NCBI GenBank assembly: GCA_029777935.1
Contig: JAKORH010000019.1
Span: forward strand, 1 to 12,817
Source of the DNA: Pseudomonadota bacterium
GTDB lineage: Bacteria > Pseudomonadota > Gammaproteobacteria > Burkholderiales > Burkholderiaceae
Reading direction: 5' to 3'
Length of the DNA: 12,817 nucleotides
Shown: one piece after another, positions 7,146-12,817 of the stretch
Layout of the letters: each line of letters begins with the position of its first letter
Numbering within the stretch: position 1 is the stretch's first letter
Made by a program: the position numbers and the translations under genes
The notes under the pieces: generated by a model
The model's database searches: none
Told to the model about the DNA's origin: nothing
Seen by the model: the letters and a program-made list of their open reading frames with translations, nothing else

Positions 7146-7778
7146 ATGATCCGCGTCGGCATTGTCGACGATCACGCGGTCGTGCGCGCGGGACTGCGCC
7201 AGTTCCTGGCCGAGCATGCGGACCTCGAAGTGGTCGGCGAGGCGGCCAACGGCCGCGAAGCGCAGGAACTGGTGCGAACGGGCGGCATCGACGTGCTGGT
7301 GCTCGACCTGTCGATGCCCGAGCAGGACGGCGTCGGCGCGCTGGCGGCGATCAAGGCGCGCGCGCCCGACCTGCCGATCCTGATCCTGTCGGTGTTTTCC
7401 GAGGCGCAATACGCGACCGCGCTGCTGAAGCAGGGCGCGAGCGGCTACCTGAACAAGGAGTGCGACCCGGACGAGATCGTGCGCGCGATCCGCACCGTGC
7501 ACGCGGGCCGCCGCTACATCACGCCGAAGGTCGCGGAGCTGCTGGCCGATGCGCTCGGCGCCGACCGCGACCGGCCGCCGCACGAGCTGCTGTCGCAGCG
7601 CGAACTGCAGGTGTTCCTGCGGCTGGCGCGCGGCGAGACGATCGGCGCGATCGCGCGCGGCATGTCGCTGTCGGTCAAGACCGTCAGCACCTATCGCACG
7701 CGCGTGCTGGAGAAGCTGCAGCTCGCGTCCAACAGCGACCTGACTTACTACGCGCTCAAGAATGGCCTGATCCAGTAG
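7146..7778 (+). CDS. NarL/FixJ-family response regulator (receiver plus LuxR-type HTH)
   Basis: DNA-binding response regulator of 210 residues. The receiver domain is at 1-120, with acidic pocket Asp8/Asp9, phospho-acceptor Asp54 (VLDLSMPEQDG), Ser82 and Lys104 (YLNKE). After a short linker a LuxR/GerE helix-turn-helix lies at about 144-208 (LSQRELQVFLRLARGE, then IARGMSLSVKTVSTYRTRV). The start at 7146 is preferred over the open frame from 7110 because it begins directly at beta-1 (MIRVGIVDDH) and has AGGA at 7136-7139, six bases upstream. It is divergent from the CHASE3 kinase, its probable phosphodonor. Its 3' end overlaps the receiver-only gene on the other strand by 23 bases. The class (as GacA, UvrY, NarL) typically binds short inverted repeats, and two candidates are in this window. 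Confidence 0.95.
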   Translation: MIRVGIVDDHAVVRAGLRQFLAEHADLEVVGEAANGREAQELVRTGGIDVLVLDLSMPEQDGVGALAAIKARAPDLPILILSVFSEAQYATALLKQGASGYLNKECDPDEIVRAIRTVHAGRRYITPKVAELLADALGADRDRPPHELLSQRELQVFLRLARGETIGAIARGMSLSVKTVSTYRTRVLEKLQLASNSDLTYYALKNGLIQ

Positions 7779-8193
7779 CGTCCGCGCGCGCTTCGACCGA
7801 GCGCCGCAAGGCGAGCTGGCGGCAGTAGTCGATCAGCGCTTCGATTTCGTGCGATTTGTCGAATACTCGCTCGGCGCCGAGCGACACGCAGCGGCGGCGG
7901 ACGTCCGGCGTGGCGTAGTTGGTCAGCACGATCGCCGCGCTGGCGCGGCGCAGATGCCGCACGGCCTGCAGCACGTCGAAGCCCGAGCCGCGCGCGAGGA
8001 ACAGGTCGACGACCACGAGATCGCACGGCTGATCCTGCGCCGTGAGCCAGGCCACCGCGGCCGGCTCGTCGGCCGCGGTGCCGACGATGCGCACCGGCGC
8101 CATTTCCTCCAGCGTGGCGGCGAGATTCTCCCGGATCACGCGGTTGTCCTCGACGAGGAACGCGGCGAGCGGAGCGATCGAGAGCTGCGACAT
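7756..8193 (-). CDS. Single-domain (receiver-only) response regulator
   Basis: Receiver domain protein of 145 residues without an output domain. It has the acidic pair Glu15/Asp16 (AFLVEDN), phospho-acceptor Asp63 (LVVVDLFLARGSG), Thr91 (IVLTNYA) and Lys113 (VFDKSHE), so all residues for phosphotransfer are present. Such proteins act as phosphate sinks or relays, or bind a target protein. A role in tuning the neighbouring kinase and NarL/FixJ regulator is an inference. The ATG at 8193 gives a standard length before beta-1; in-frame alternatives are an ATG at 8229 and a GTG at 8244. None has a strong Shine-Dalgarno. The palindrome at 8251-8266 would lie 58-73 bases upstream of the chosen start. 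The C-terminus is antisense to the end of the response-regulator gene. Confidence 0.9.
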   Translation of the reverse strand: MSQLSIAPLAAFLVEDNRVIRENLAATLEEMAPVRIVGTAADEPAAVAWLTAQDQPCDLVVVDLFLARGSGFDVLQAVRHLRRASAAIVLTNYATPDVRRRCVSLGAERVFDKSHEIEALIDYCRQLALRRSVEARADATGSGHS

Positions 8194-8250
8194 GCTCGCA
8201 ATGATGCCGCGCGCCCGCGCGACGTCCATCGGGCGCCGGCGCACGCTGGC

Positions 8251-8266
8251 GTAGGACAGGTCCTAC
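8251..8266. promoter_or_regulatory. Perfect palindrome, candidate NarL/FixJ-type regulator site
   Basis: GTAGGACAGGTCCTAC is a perfect inverted repeat of two 7-base arms around AG. Read as GTAGG-N6-CCTAC, it has the half-site spacing of GacA-class boxes. It lies upstream of the receiver-only regulator gene. A related site is upstream of the BON gene (5586-5601). The nearest candidate binder is the NarL/FixJ regulator at 7146. Confidence 0.5.
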
Positions 8267-8325
8267 CCACGCCGGGCGCGGCCGGCAGTCACCGGCGGGC
8301 CGATCCGGCGTTCTGGAAGCCGGCG

Positions 8326-8353
8326 CCGCGGCTGCGGCGCGCCGCAGCCGCGG
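8326..8353. repeat. 28-bp perfect GC-rich palindrome
   Basis: The arm ccgcggctgcggc (8326-8338) is followed by gc and then the exact reverse complement (8341-8353). As RNA it would form a very stable 12-13 bp stem in either direction. No T-tract follows on either strand, so a classical intrinsic terminator is not supported. It lies 60 bases from the 16-bp palindrome. Confidence 0.6.
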
Positions 8354-8370
8354 GGCAGTGATAACGCCAC

Positions 8371-8398
8371 CGTCGCCCCGGCGACGGCCGGGGCCCAA
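8371..8398. repeat. Solo arm of the yejA-yejB repeat family
   Basis: The sequence starts cgtcgccccggcgacggccg and ends ggggcccaa-like. It matches the arm at 3097-3124 at 24 of 28 positions. No opposing arm is seen in the next 60 bases, so this is a single unit rather than a pair. Confidence 0.7.
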
Positions 8399-8667
8399 CT
8401 TCCTGCATTGTCAGACAGGTCATCGTGCATCTGCGCGTCTGAGCAACCCGCGTGGTGACAGCGGCTGGAGAGGACGCGCCGGCAAGCATGAGCGCCGTGC
8501 GGTCAATGCAAACCTGCTTCGAGCGCGATTCCCTCAACGGAGAAAGCAGTGGTCACGCTCACGACTGTTCGCGCGCTCAACCGCTTCTGCGTGGCGCGCA
8601 CCTCGTTGTCGTGCGGATCGGCTTCGGGCGAATCGGTGCCCGCTGCAATCTCGCGCTGGCCGAACGC

Positions 8668-9147
8668 CTAGTACGGCGTTCCATCCTTGTGAGCGAATCG
8701 CCGCTTGCCTTCGATCTCGATGATCTGAAGGTCATCGTCCGGCCAGATTGCGCTGTCGCCCGGCATGCGGTCGCCGATCTCGAGGTAAACCACGTCTTCC
8801 TCGCATTCGTTCCTCAAGTGGTGCGCATTGCCCGTTCCGGCACGGAACCCAGCGCACATCCCCGGATGAAGTTGCGTGCGCCCCTCGTCAGTCACGAGCG
8901 TAGGCATTCCTTGCAGGATGTAGACGAACTCATCCTGCTTCGCGTGGGCATGGCGCAGCGCGGACATCGCTCCGGGCGCCAGGCGCGTGAGATTCACGCC
9001 GAAGTTCTTCAGCCCGAAAGCGTCACCCAACTGTCGCTTCTCCCGCCCCTTCATGAGTGACGCATAGGGCTCGGGGTAGATGCTCGTCGTGGCACGGCGA
9101 GGCACGTCGGCGGCGACGAGAGCAAGCGGGAAATCCTGCGCAGGCAT
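8668..9147 (-). CDS. Cupin-domain protein
   Basis: 159-residue protein with a single cupin barrel. Before the barrel is a conserved-looking lead (PRRATTSIYPEPYASLMKGR, then KRQLGDAFGLKNFGVNLTRL). Cupin motif 1 is RHAHAKQDEFVYILQG, with likely metal ligands His-x-His, Glu and a Gly-bounded turn. Motif 2 is the segment GTGNAHHLRNECEEDVVYLE, with a further His. Small stand-alone cupins include sugar-binding, isomerase and regulatory proteins; substrate and reaction cannot be read from this sequence. The start is fixed by GGAGG at 9153-9157. Two ATGs follow in tandem (9150 and 9147); the second gives the better five-base spacing. The frame is open upstream to 9375, but those 75 codons do not resemble a protein domain. 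It is downstream of the M48-like gene on the same strand, with a gap of 220 bases. Confidence 0.85.
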   Translation of the reverse strand: MPAQDFPLALVAADVPRRATTSIYPEPYASLMKGREKRQLGDAFGLKNFGVNLTRLAPGAMSALRHAHAKQDEFVYILQGMPTLVTDEGRTQLHPGMCAGFRAGTGNAHHLRNECEEDVVYLEIGDRMPGDSAIWPDDDLQIIEIEGKRRFAHKDGTPY

Positions 9148-9152
9148 CATGA

Positions 9153-9157
9153 CCTCC
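9153..9157 (-). promoter_or_regulatory. Shine-Dalgarno GGAGG of the cupin gene
   Basis: GGAGG on the minus strand lies two bases before the first and five before the second of two tandem ATG codons. It argues against the longer frame that starts at 9375. Confidence 0.75.
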
Positions 9158-9367
9158 AGGGCGGCGGAAACAGCGGCACTACCTGCATGCACGGCCGCCT
9201 TCGGCCGGTCGCCCCGCCGGCGTTCGACTTTGAAGTCTTGCGCCTGGCCTGCCGGTGCGTCCAGTGGAGTTTGGCCGAATCCGCGTTCGCGTGACGTGCG
9301 TAGCCAGTCCGCACGGCGGCGCGTCGCGAAGTCGCGTGAGATGTCGAGTGTGACGCCTGGAACCTCG

Positions 9368-10831
9368 TCATCCATGCCCCAGCCAGCGCAACACAGCGTG
9401 CAGCAGCGCCGCCGGAACGATCAGGAACAGCCCGGACACCGCGGCCGACAGGATGATCAGCAGGTAGACGGCGAAGCCACCGAGCACGAAGCACAGCCCG
9501 TAGGCGCCGATCAGAACGGCGCGCAGGGTGGCTGGCAGGCTCGCGAACCCGCCGGCCCCGACCGGCTGCGCGTGCGCCCCCATCCTGGCGAGCGCTTTCT
9601 CGCGCGCGGCGATCGGCGGAAAGATCGGCACCACCGAAGCGCTCAGGATCGAACCGCCGCGCGAGCCCGTTCCGACCACGGCCAGATGCGCGGCCCACGG
9701 CGGCAGTTGCCGCGGCGTCGCTGAGCGCGCGATCGCCGTCAGCGCGCCGGCCAGCGCATCGGGATCGCGGGTCAGCTTCACCGCCGCCGCGTCAGCCATG
9801 TACTTGCGCTGGCGCCAGGCAAGCGAAATCAGCGGCGCCAGCACGAAGGTGCCCACCAGGCCGGCGATGAAGCCGGCGAACATCACCGGTCCCATCAGCG
9901 GCATCTGCACCCACTCGCGCCATGTCAGCCGATCGCCGCCGCGCTTGCGGTCATCAGCGGCGGGCGACGCATCGCTGCGCAGCGGATCGCTCAGTTCCTC
10001 CATCAGGTGCGCGGCCGACGCAGCAGTCGGCACCAGCAGCGTGCGCAGCAGCCGCTTCGTCCCGCGCCACGCATCGCGGTCGATCAGCGTGGCCGTGAGC
10101 CGCGCCATCAGCGCAAACAGCGCCAGCGTCGTCGCCGCGCGCAGGCCGATCTTCGTGTCGCCGCCGGCGATCGACGCGATCAGGTGCGCGGCCGCACCCT
10201 GCATCTGCTCGCGGTTCAGCACCCGCAGCAGCTCCTCCCCGATCAGTACCGACGTGTGCTGCTCGTCGCGCCCGCACACCGCGGCATTGACTCCGCCCGG
10301 CACGATCAGCACGCGTGGCGGCGGAATCGCGGCGGCGAGCGCCATCTCCTCGACCACGTTGGCGATCCGCTGCTCGGCCAGCACGCTGCGATCCGGCGCG
10401 CGGCCGGGCAGTTCGCCGGCGGCGAACAGCGGCGACGTGCGCAGCGCGCGCCGCAGCGCCACGCCGGCGAGCGCCATCAGCATCAGCCCGGGAACCGCAG
10501 CCAGCGCGGTGACGCCGAGCACCTCGGCCGCGGTCACGTGCCTGCCTTCAATCACGTGATCGAGCATGCGGCCGAAGAATCCCATCGCATCCGGCAGCGG
10601 GATCACCAGGTTGATCGCGTCGACGGCCAGCCCGATCAAGCAATACAGCAGCGGTGCGAGCAGGACCGCCATCACCACCGCCAGCACCGCAGCGCCGAAT
10701 CCGCACGCGAGCGATACGCGCCATGCGGCGCGCCGGTGGCGCTCGATCGCGGCGAAGAAGCTTTCGCGCTCGGCTGGCGTCCAGAAAATGCCGGGACGTT
10801 CAACGCCTCGTTCGCCTTCGACGACCGTCAC
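9368..10831 (-). CDS. M48-family (HtpX/Ste24-like) membrane protein lacking the zinc-binding residues; probable pseudopeptidase
   Basis: 487-residue inner-membrane protein. Hydrophobic segments lie at about 41-72, 103-127, 312-338 and 436-482 (the last probably two helices). The middle follows the M48 peptidase plan: RIANVVEEMALAAAIPPPRV at 155-174, NAAVCGRDEQHTSVLIGEEL at 182-201, then LNREQMQGAAAHLIASIAGGD at 205-225, and a RKYMADAAAVKLTRDPDALA-type segment from 342. The expected HExxH is HLIAS (His216, Leu217, Ser220), so the catalytic Glu and second zinc His are absent. The usual REYxAD ligand Glu is Lys343, and the late HPP motif reads FPP (404-406). The protein is full length with an intact frame, which suggests retention for a non-proteolytic role rather than decay. 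A GTG start is used at 10831; GGAG at 10838-10841 lies six bases upstream. The substrate or partner is unknown. Confidence 0.85.
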   Translation of the reverse strand: MTVVEGERGVERPGIFWTPAERESFFAAIERHRRAAWRVSLACGFGAAVLAVVMAVLLAPLLYCLIGLAVDAINLVIPLPDAMGFFGRMLDHVIEGRHVTAAEVLGVTALAAVPGLMLMALAGVALRRALRTSPLFAAGELPGRAPDRSVLAEQRIANVVEEMALAAAIPPPRVLIVPGGVNAAVCGRDEQHTSVLIGEELLRVLNREQMQGAAAHLIASIAGGDTKIGLRAATTLALFALMARLTATLIDRDAWRGTKRLLRTLLVPTAASAAHLMEELSDPLRSDASPAADDRKRGGDRLTWREWVQMPLMGPVMFAGFIAGLVGTFVLAPLISLAWRQRKYMADAAAVKLTRDPDALAGALTAIARSATPRQLPPWAAHLAVVGTGSRGGSILSASVVPIFPPIAAREKALARMGAHAQPVGAGGFASLPATLRAVLIGAYGLCFVLGGFAVYLLIILSAAVSGLFLIVPAALLHAVLRWLGHG

Positions 10832-10837
10832 TGCAAT

Positions 10838-10841
10838 CTCC
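10838..10841 (-). promoter_or_regulatory. Shine-Dalgarno GGAG supporting the GTG start of the M48-like gene
   Basis: GGAG lies six bases before the GTG at 10831. No ATG lies in frame between this GTG and the upstream in-frame TAG at 10877-10879. Confidence 0.6.
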
Positions 10842-10876
10842 GCTTCGAATTCCTCGTCCTTGCCGGCGCGATCTGT

Positions 10877-11032
10877 CTACGCAGTCATTGCAGGTTCCGC
10901 GGCGCGCTTCGGCTCTGCCGGCGGAAGATACCCGGCGCGCCGCGCAATGTTCACACCGAAAGCGACGAACGGCCAGAGGATCGGCACGAAGACGAGACTC
11001 ATGCCGCCGGTCCACAGCAGCAGATGAATCAA
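10877..11032 (-). CDS. Small hydrophobic protein of unknown function (start uncertain)
   Basis: Not recognised. From a TTG at 11032 it encodes 51 residues: one long hydrophobic stretch at about 2-28 (including MSLVFVPILWPFVAFGVNIA), probably one or two short membrane helices, then a basic, Pro/Ala-rich tail (ARRAGYLPPAEPKRAAEPAM). Codons upstream of the TTG keep a high G/C third base and encode AQRDYGWDA. The true start may therefore be further up, for example a GTG at 11140 that overlaps the end of argE (87 residues). An internal ATG at 11002 would give 41 residues and cut the hydrophobic segment. The ORF ends in TAG and is in the same frame as the M48-like gene 45 bases downstream, so the two might be coupled or once fused. 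Evidence is limited to hydrophobicity, codon bias and position. Confidence 0.4.
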   Translation of the reverse strand: MIHLLLWTGGMSLVFVPILWPFVAFGVNIARRAGYLPPAEPKRAAEPAMTA

Positions 11033-11088
11033 CGCATCCCAGCCGTAGTCGCGCTGCGCGCCGCCGCCCGATGCGCGGTGTGCCTGCG

Positions 11089-12321
11089 CTATCGCTGCGG
11101 CGGCTGCGACTCGATGATGCGTGCGAAGAACTGCTCGCACGCCGCCACCTGTTCGTAGGTGATGTATTCGTCGGGCTTGTGCGCCTGCGCGATCGAGCCC
11201 GGGCCGAGCACGACGGTCGGGATGCCGAAATTGGCGAACAGGCTCGCCTCGGTGGCGAAGCTCACGGCGCCGGTGCCTTTGTGGGCGGTGCGCGCGAGTT
11301 CCATCGCCCACTTCACCAGCGGCGCGTCGGGCGCGATGCCGAATGCAGGCAGGTCCAGGCCCATGTCGAAATCGACGCCCGCCTCGGGTGCAATCCGCTT
11401 CATCTGCGGCAGCAACTCGTCGCGCGCGTACGCGAGGATCGGCGCGCTCATCGCATCGTGCGGCGTCGCCGGGATGTTGCGCATCTCGAAATTGAACTCG
11501 CAGTCGCGCGGCACCACGTTGGTGGCGATACCGCCGCGAATGACGCCGGTCTGCAGCGTCGAGAACGGCACCTCGAAGCGCGTGTCCTTCGGCTCCTCGC
11601 GCGCCTGGCGGTCGGCGAGTGCGCGGATGAAGGCGATGATCTGCGCCGCGTATTCGATCGCGTTGACCGCCGTGGGCGTCAGCGACGAATGCGCCTCGCG
11701 CCCGCGCACGCGGCAGCAGTAGTCGCGCTTGCCCTTGTGCGCGACGATCGCCTGCATGTCGGTCGGCTCGCCGATGACGCAGCCGGCCGGCTTCACGCCG
11801 CGCTCCTCGAGGTCCTTGACCAGCCCGCGCACGCCGAAGAACGTGGTCTCCTCGTCGTAGGTCATCGACAGGTGGATCGGCATCGTGCGCTGCGCGGCCA
11901 GGAAGCGCGGTGCCCACGCCAGCGCGATCGCGAGGAAGCCCTTCATGTCGGCGGTGCCGCGGCCATGAATGCGACCATCGCGGTGGGTCGCCTTGAACGG
12001 ATCGCTGGCCCAGTCCTGCCCGTCGACCGGCACCGTGTCGGTATGGCCCGACAGCACGATGCCGGCGGCCCGCACCTGCGCCGGGTTGTCCGCCAGCGTG
12101 CAGAACAGGTTCGCCTTCTTGTCGCGTGCGTCGTAGACGAGGTGTGGCTTGACACCGAGCCTCGCCAGGTAATCGCGCGCGAACTCGATCAGCCCCAGGT
12201 TGCTGTCGCGGCTGACCGTCGGAAGACCGATCAGCCGGTCGATCATCTCCAGTGCGGCCTTGGACGGCTGCTCGGCGAGCGCGGCGCGGGAGGATTCGGC
12301 GGATTGCGGAACGGCGGACAT
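11089..12321 (-). CDS. argE: Acetylornithine deacetylase (M20 family)
   Basis: Hydrolyses N-acetyl-L-ornithine to ornithine and acetate in cytoplasmic arginine synthesis; 410 residues, close to the family norm. The M20 dinuclear metal site is visible: His93 and Asp95 in LSGHTDTVPVDG, bridging Asp125 in GRGTADMKG, general base Glu157 and ligand Glu158 in TYDEETTF, Glu185 in IGEPTDM, and His381 in AQAHKPDEYI. The lid/dimerisation domain is at about 195-310 (EAHSSLTPTAVNAIEYAAQI). GRGTADMKGF and GPGSIAQAHKPDEY are typical of ArgE rather than DapE, although related amidohydrolases cannot be excluded. The ATG at 12321 has a GAGG Shine-Dalgarno about seven bases upstream. It is divergent from the lldD-like gene, with 89 bases between the starts. 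Confidence 0.9.
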   Translation of the reverse strand: MSAVPQSAESSRAALAEQPSKAALEMIDRLIGLPTVSRDSNLGLIEFARDYLARLGVKPHLVYDARDKKANLFCTLADNPAQVRAAGIVLSGHTDTVPVDGQDWASDPFKATHRDGRIHGRGTADMKGFLAIALAWAPRFLAAQRTMPIHLSMTYDEETTFFGVRGLVKDLEERGVKPAGCVIGEPTDMQAIVAHKGKRDYCCRVRGREAHSSLTPTAVNAIEYAAQIIAFIRALADRQAREEPKDTRFEVPFSTLQTGVIRGGIATNVVPRDCEFNFEMRNIPATPHDAMSAPILAYARDELLPQMKRIAPEAGVDFDMGLDLPAFGIAPDAPLVKWAMELARTAHKGTGAVSFATEASLFANFGIPTVVLGPGSIAQAHKPDEYITYEQVAACEQFFARIIESQPPQR

Positions 12322-12333
12322 GGCGACCTCGCG

Positions 12334-12361
12334 TTGACCCCTGGAACCTGGCCGACATTGT
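12334..12361 (+). promoter_or_regulatory. Weak promoter candidate for the lldD-like gene
   Basis: TTGACC at 12334-12339 resembles a -35 box and CATTGT at 12356-12361 a poor -10 box at 16-base spacing. They lie in the 89-base divergent gap between argE and the lldD-like gene. The -10 match is only three of six, so this is tentative. Confidence 0.2.
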
Positions 12362-12410
12362 AGGCAGGGCCCGCAGTGCGATTACCATCGCACAGCGGAG
12401 GGAGACTGCC

Positions 12411-12817
12411 ATGCCCGTGATCACCTGCATCGAGGACCTGCGTCTGCTGGCGCGGAAACGCGTGCCGCGCATGTTCTACGACTATGCCGACAGCGGCTCC
12501 TGGACTGAAACCACGTACCGCGCCAACGAGACCGACTTCCAGCCGATCAAGCTGCGCCAGCGCGTGGCGGTGAACATGGAGGGCCGCAGCCTGCGCGCCA
12601 AGATGGCCGGGCACGAGGTGGCGATGCCGGTGGCGCTGGCGCCGACGGGGCTGACGGGGATGCAGCACGCCGACGGCGAGATCCTGGCCGCGCGCGCGGC
12701 GGAGAAGTTCGGCGTCCCGTTCACGCTGTCGATGATGAGCATCTGCTCGATGGAGGATGTCGCGGCCCACACCGGCAAGCCGTTCTGGTTCCAGCCGTAC
12801 ATGCTGCGCGACCGTGC
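12411..12817 (+). CDS. lldD: FMN-dependent alpha-hydroxy-acid dehydrogenase, L-lactate dehydrogenase-like (partial, 3' end outside window)
   Basis: Oxidises an L-2-hydroxy acid, probably L-lactate, to the 2-oxo acid using FMN and passes electrons to the respiratory chain at the inner membrane. The first 135 residues are visible, about a third of the usual 380 or so. They align well with E. coli LldD: active-site Tyr25 in FYDYADSGSWTE, the FMN-binding ALAPTGLTGM at 75-84, LSMMSICSMEDV at 106-117, and FWFQPYMLRDR with Gln128 and Tyr130. The start at 12411 has a strong GGAGGGAG at 12397-12404, six bases upstream. It is transcribed divergently from argE. Other 2-hydroxy acids such as glycolate or mandelate remain possible because the substrate-determining part lies beyond the edge. 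Confidence 0.9.
   Translation, partial: MPVITCIEDLRLLARKRVPRMFYDYADSGSWTETTYRANETDFQPIKLRQRVAVNMEGRSLRAKMAGHEVAMPVALAPTGLTGMQHADGEILAARAAEKFGVPFTLSMMSICSMEDVAAHTGKPFWFQPYMLRDR

Larger units (their letters stand above)
8194..8667. other. Gene-poor stretch with structured DNA
   Basis: 474 bases without a convincing gene. It holds, in order, the GC-rich upstream region of the receiver-only gene, a perfect 16-bp palindrome (8251-8266), a 28-bp perfect GC-rich palindrome (8326-8353) and a solo copy of the yejA-yejB repeat family (8371-8398). The remainder has no recognisable function. Open frames here translate to arginine-rich, low-complexity sequence. Confidence 0.6.

Noticed and set aside
8549..8671. 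Small plus-strand ORF (40 codons) with GTG start and an upstream GGAG
   Set aside because: Only the start context is suggestive. The product has no domain or hydrophobic segment, and it overlaps the stop of the cupin gene in convergent orientation.
10654..12363. Plus-strand open frame of 569 codons opposite argE and the M48-like gene
   Set aside because: It spans the antisense of three minus-strand features and has no recognisable motif. ArgE metal-site residues fix the coding strand.

Overview
This is a GC-rich (roughly two-thirds G+C by eye), densely coded window. It looks like a chromosomal segment of a betaproteobacterium, most plausibly Burkholderiales. That assignment is an inference from the protein types, the base composition and the dispersed repeats; no marker gene proves it. 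No rRNA, tRNA, CRISPR array, phage gene or insertion-sequence transposase was seen.

Left third (1-5024, minus strand): a Yej-type oligopeptide ABC importer in the order yejA-yejB-yejE-yejF, as in Escherichia coli. It comprises a periplasmic binding protein, two permeases and an ATPase that runs off the left edge. yejB and yejE overlap by ATGA. The other two gaps are largely filled by dispersed palindromic repeats of two different families.

Middle (5098-8193): a signalling block. A small BON-domain lipoprotein lies downstream of a CHASE3/HisKA_3 sensor kinase. The kinase is divergent from a NarL/FixJ-type response regulator, and that regulator is convergent and overlapping by 23 bp with a receiver-only response regulator. 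The kinase/regulator promoter region carries a third repeat pair nested in a 158-bp imperfect inverted repeat. Two related 16-bp palindromes, resembling the binding sites of GacA-class regulators, lie upstream of the BON gene and of the receiver-only gene. They suggest a local envelope-stress regulon.

Right third (8194-12817): a 474-base gene-free stretch is followed, on the minus strand, by a cupin protein, an M48-family membrane protein that has lost its zinc-site residues (a probable pseudopeptidase), a short unrecognised hydrophobic ORF, and an argE-type deacetylase. Divergent from argE is the start of an lldD-like FMN-dependent 2-hydroxy-acid dehydrogenase, cut by the right edge.

The most interesting signals are the inactive M48 protein, the paired palindromic sites linking regulators to the BON gene, and the concentration of structured repeats exactly at translational junctions of the yej operon and in the kinase/regulator promoter region.
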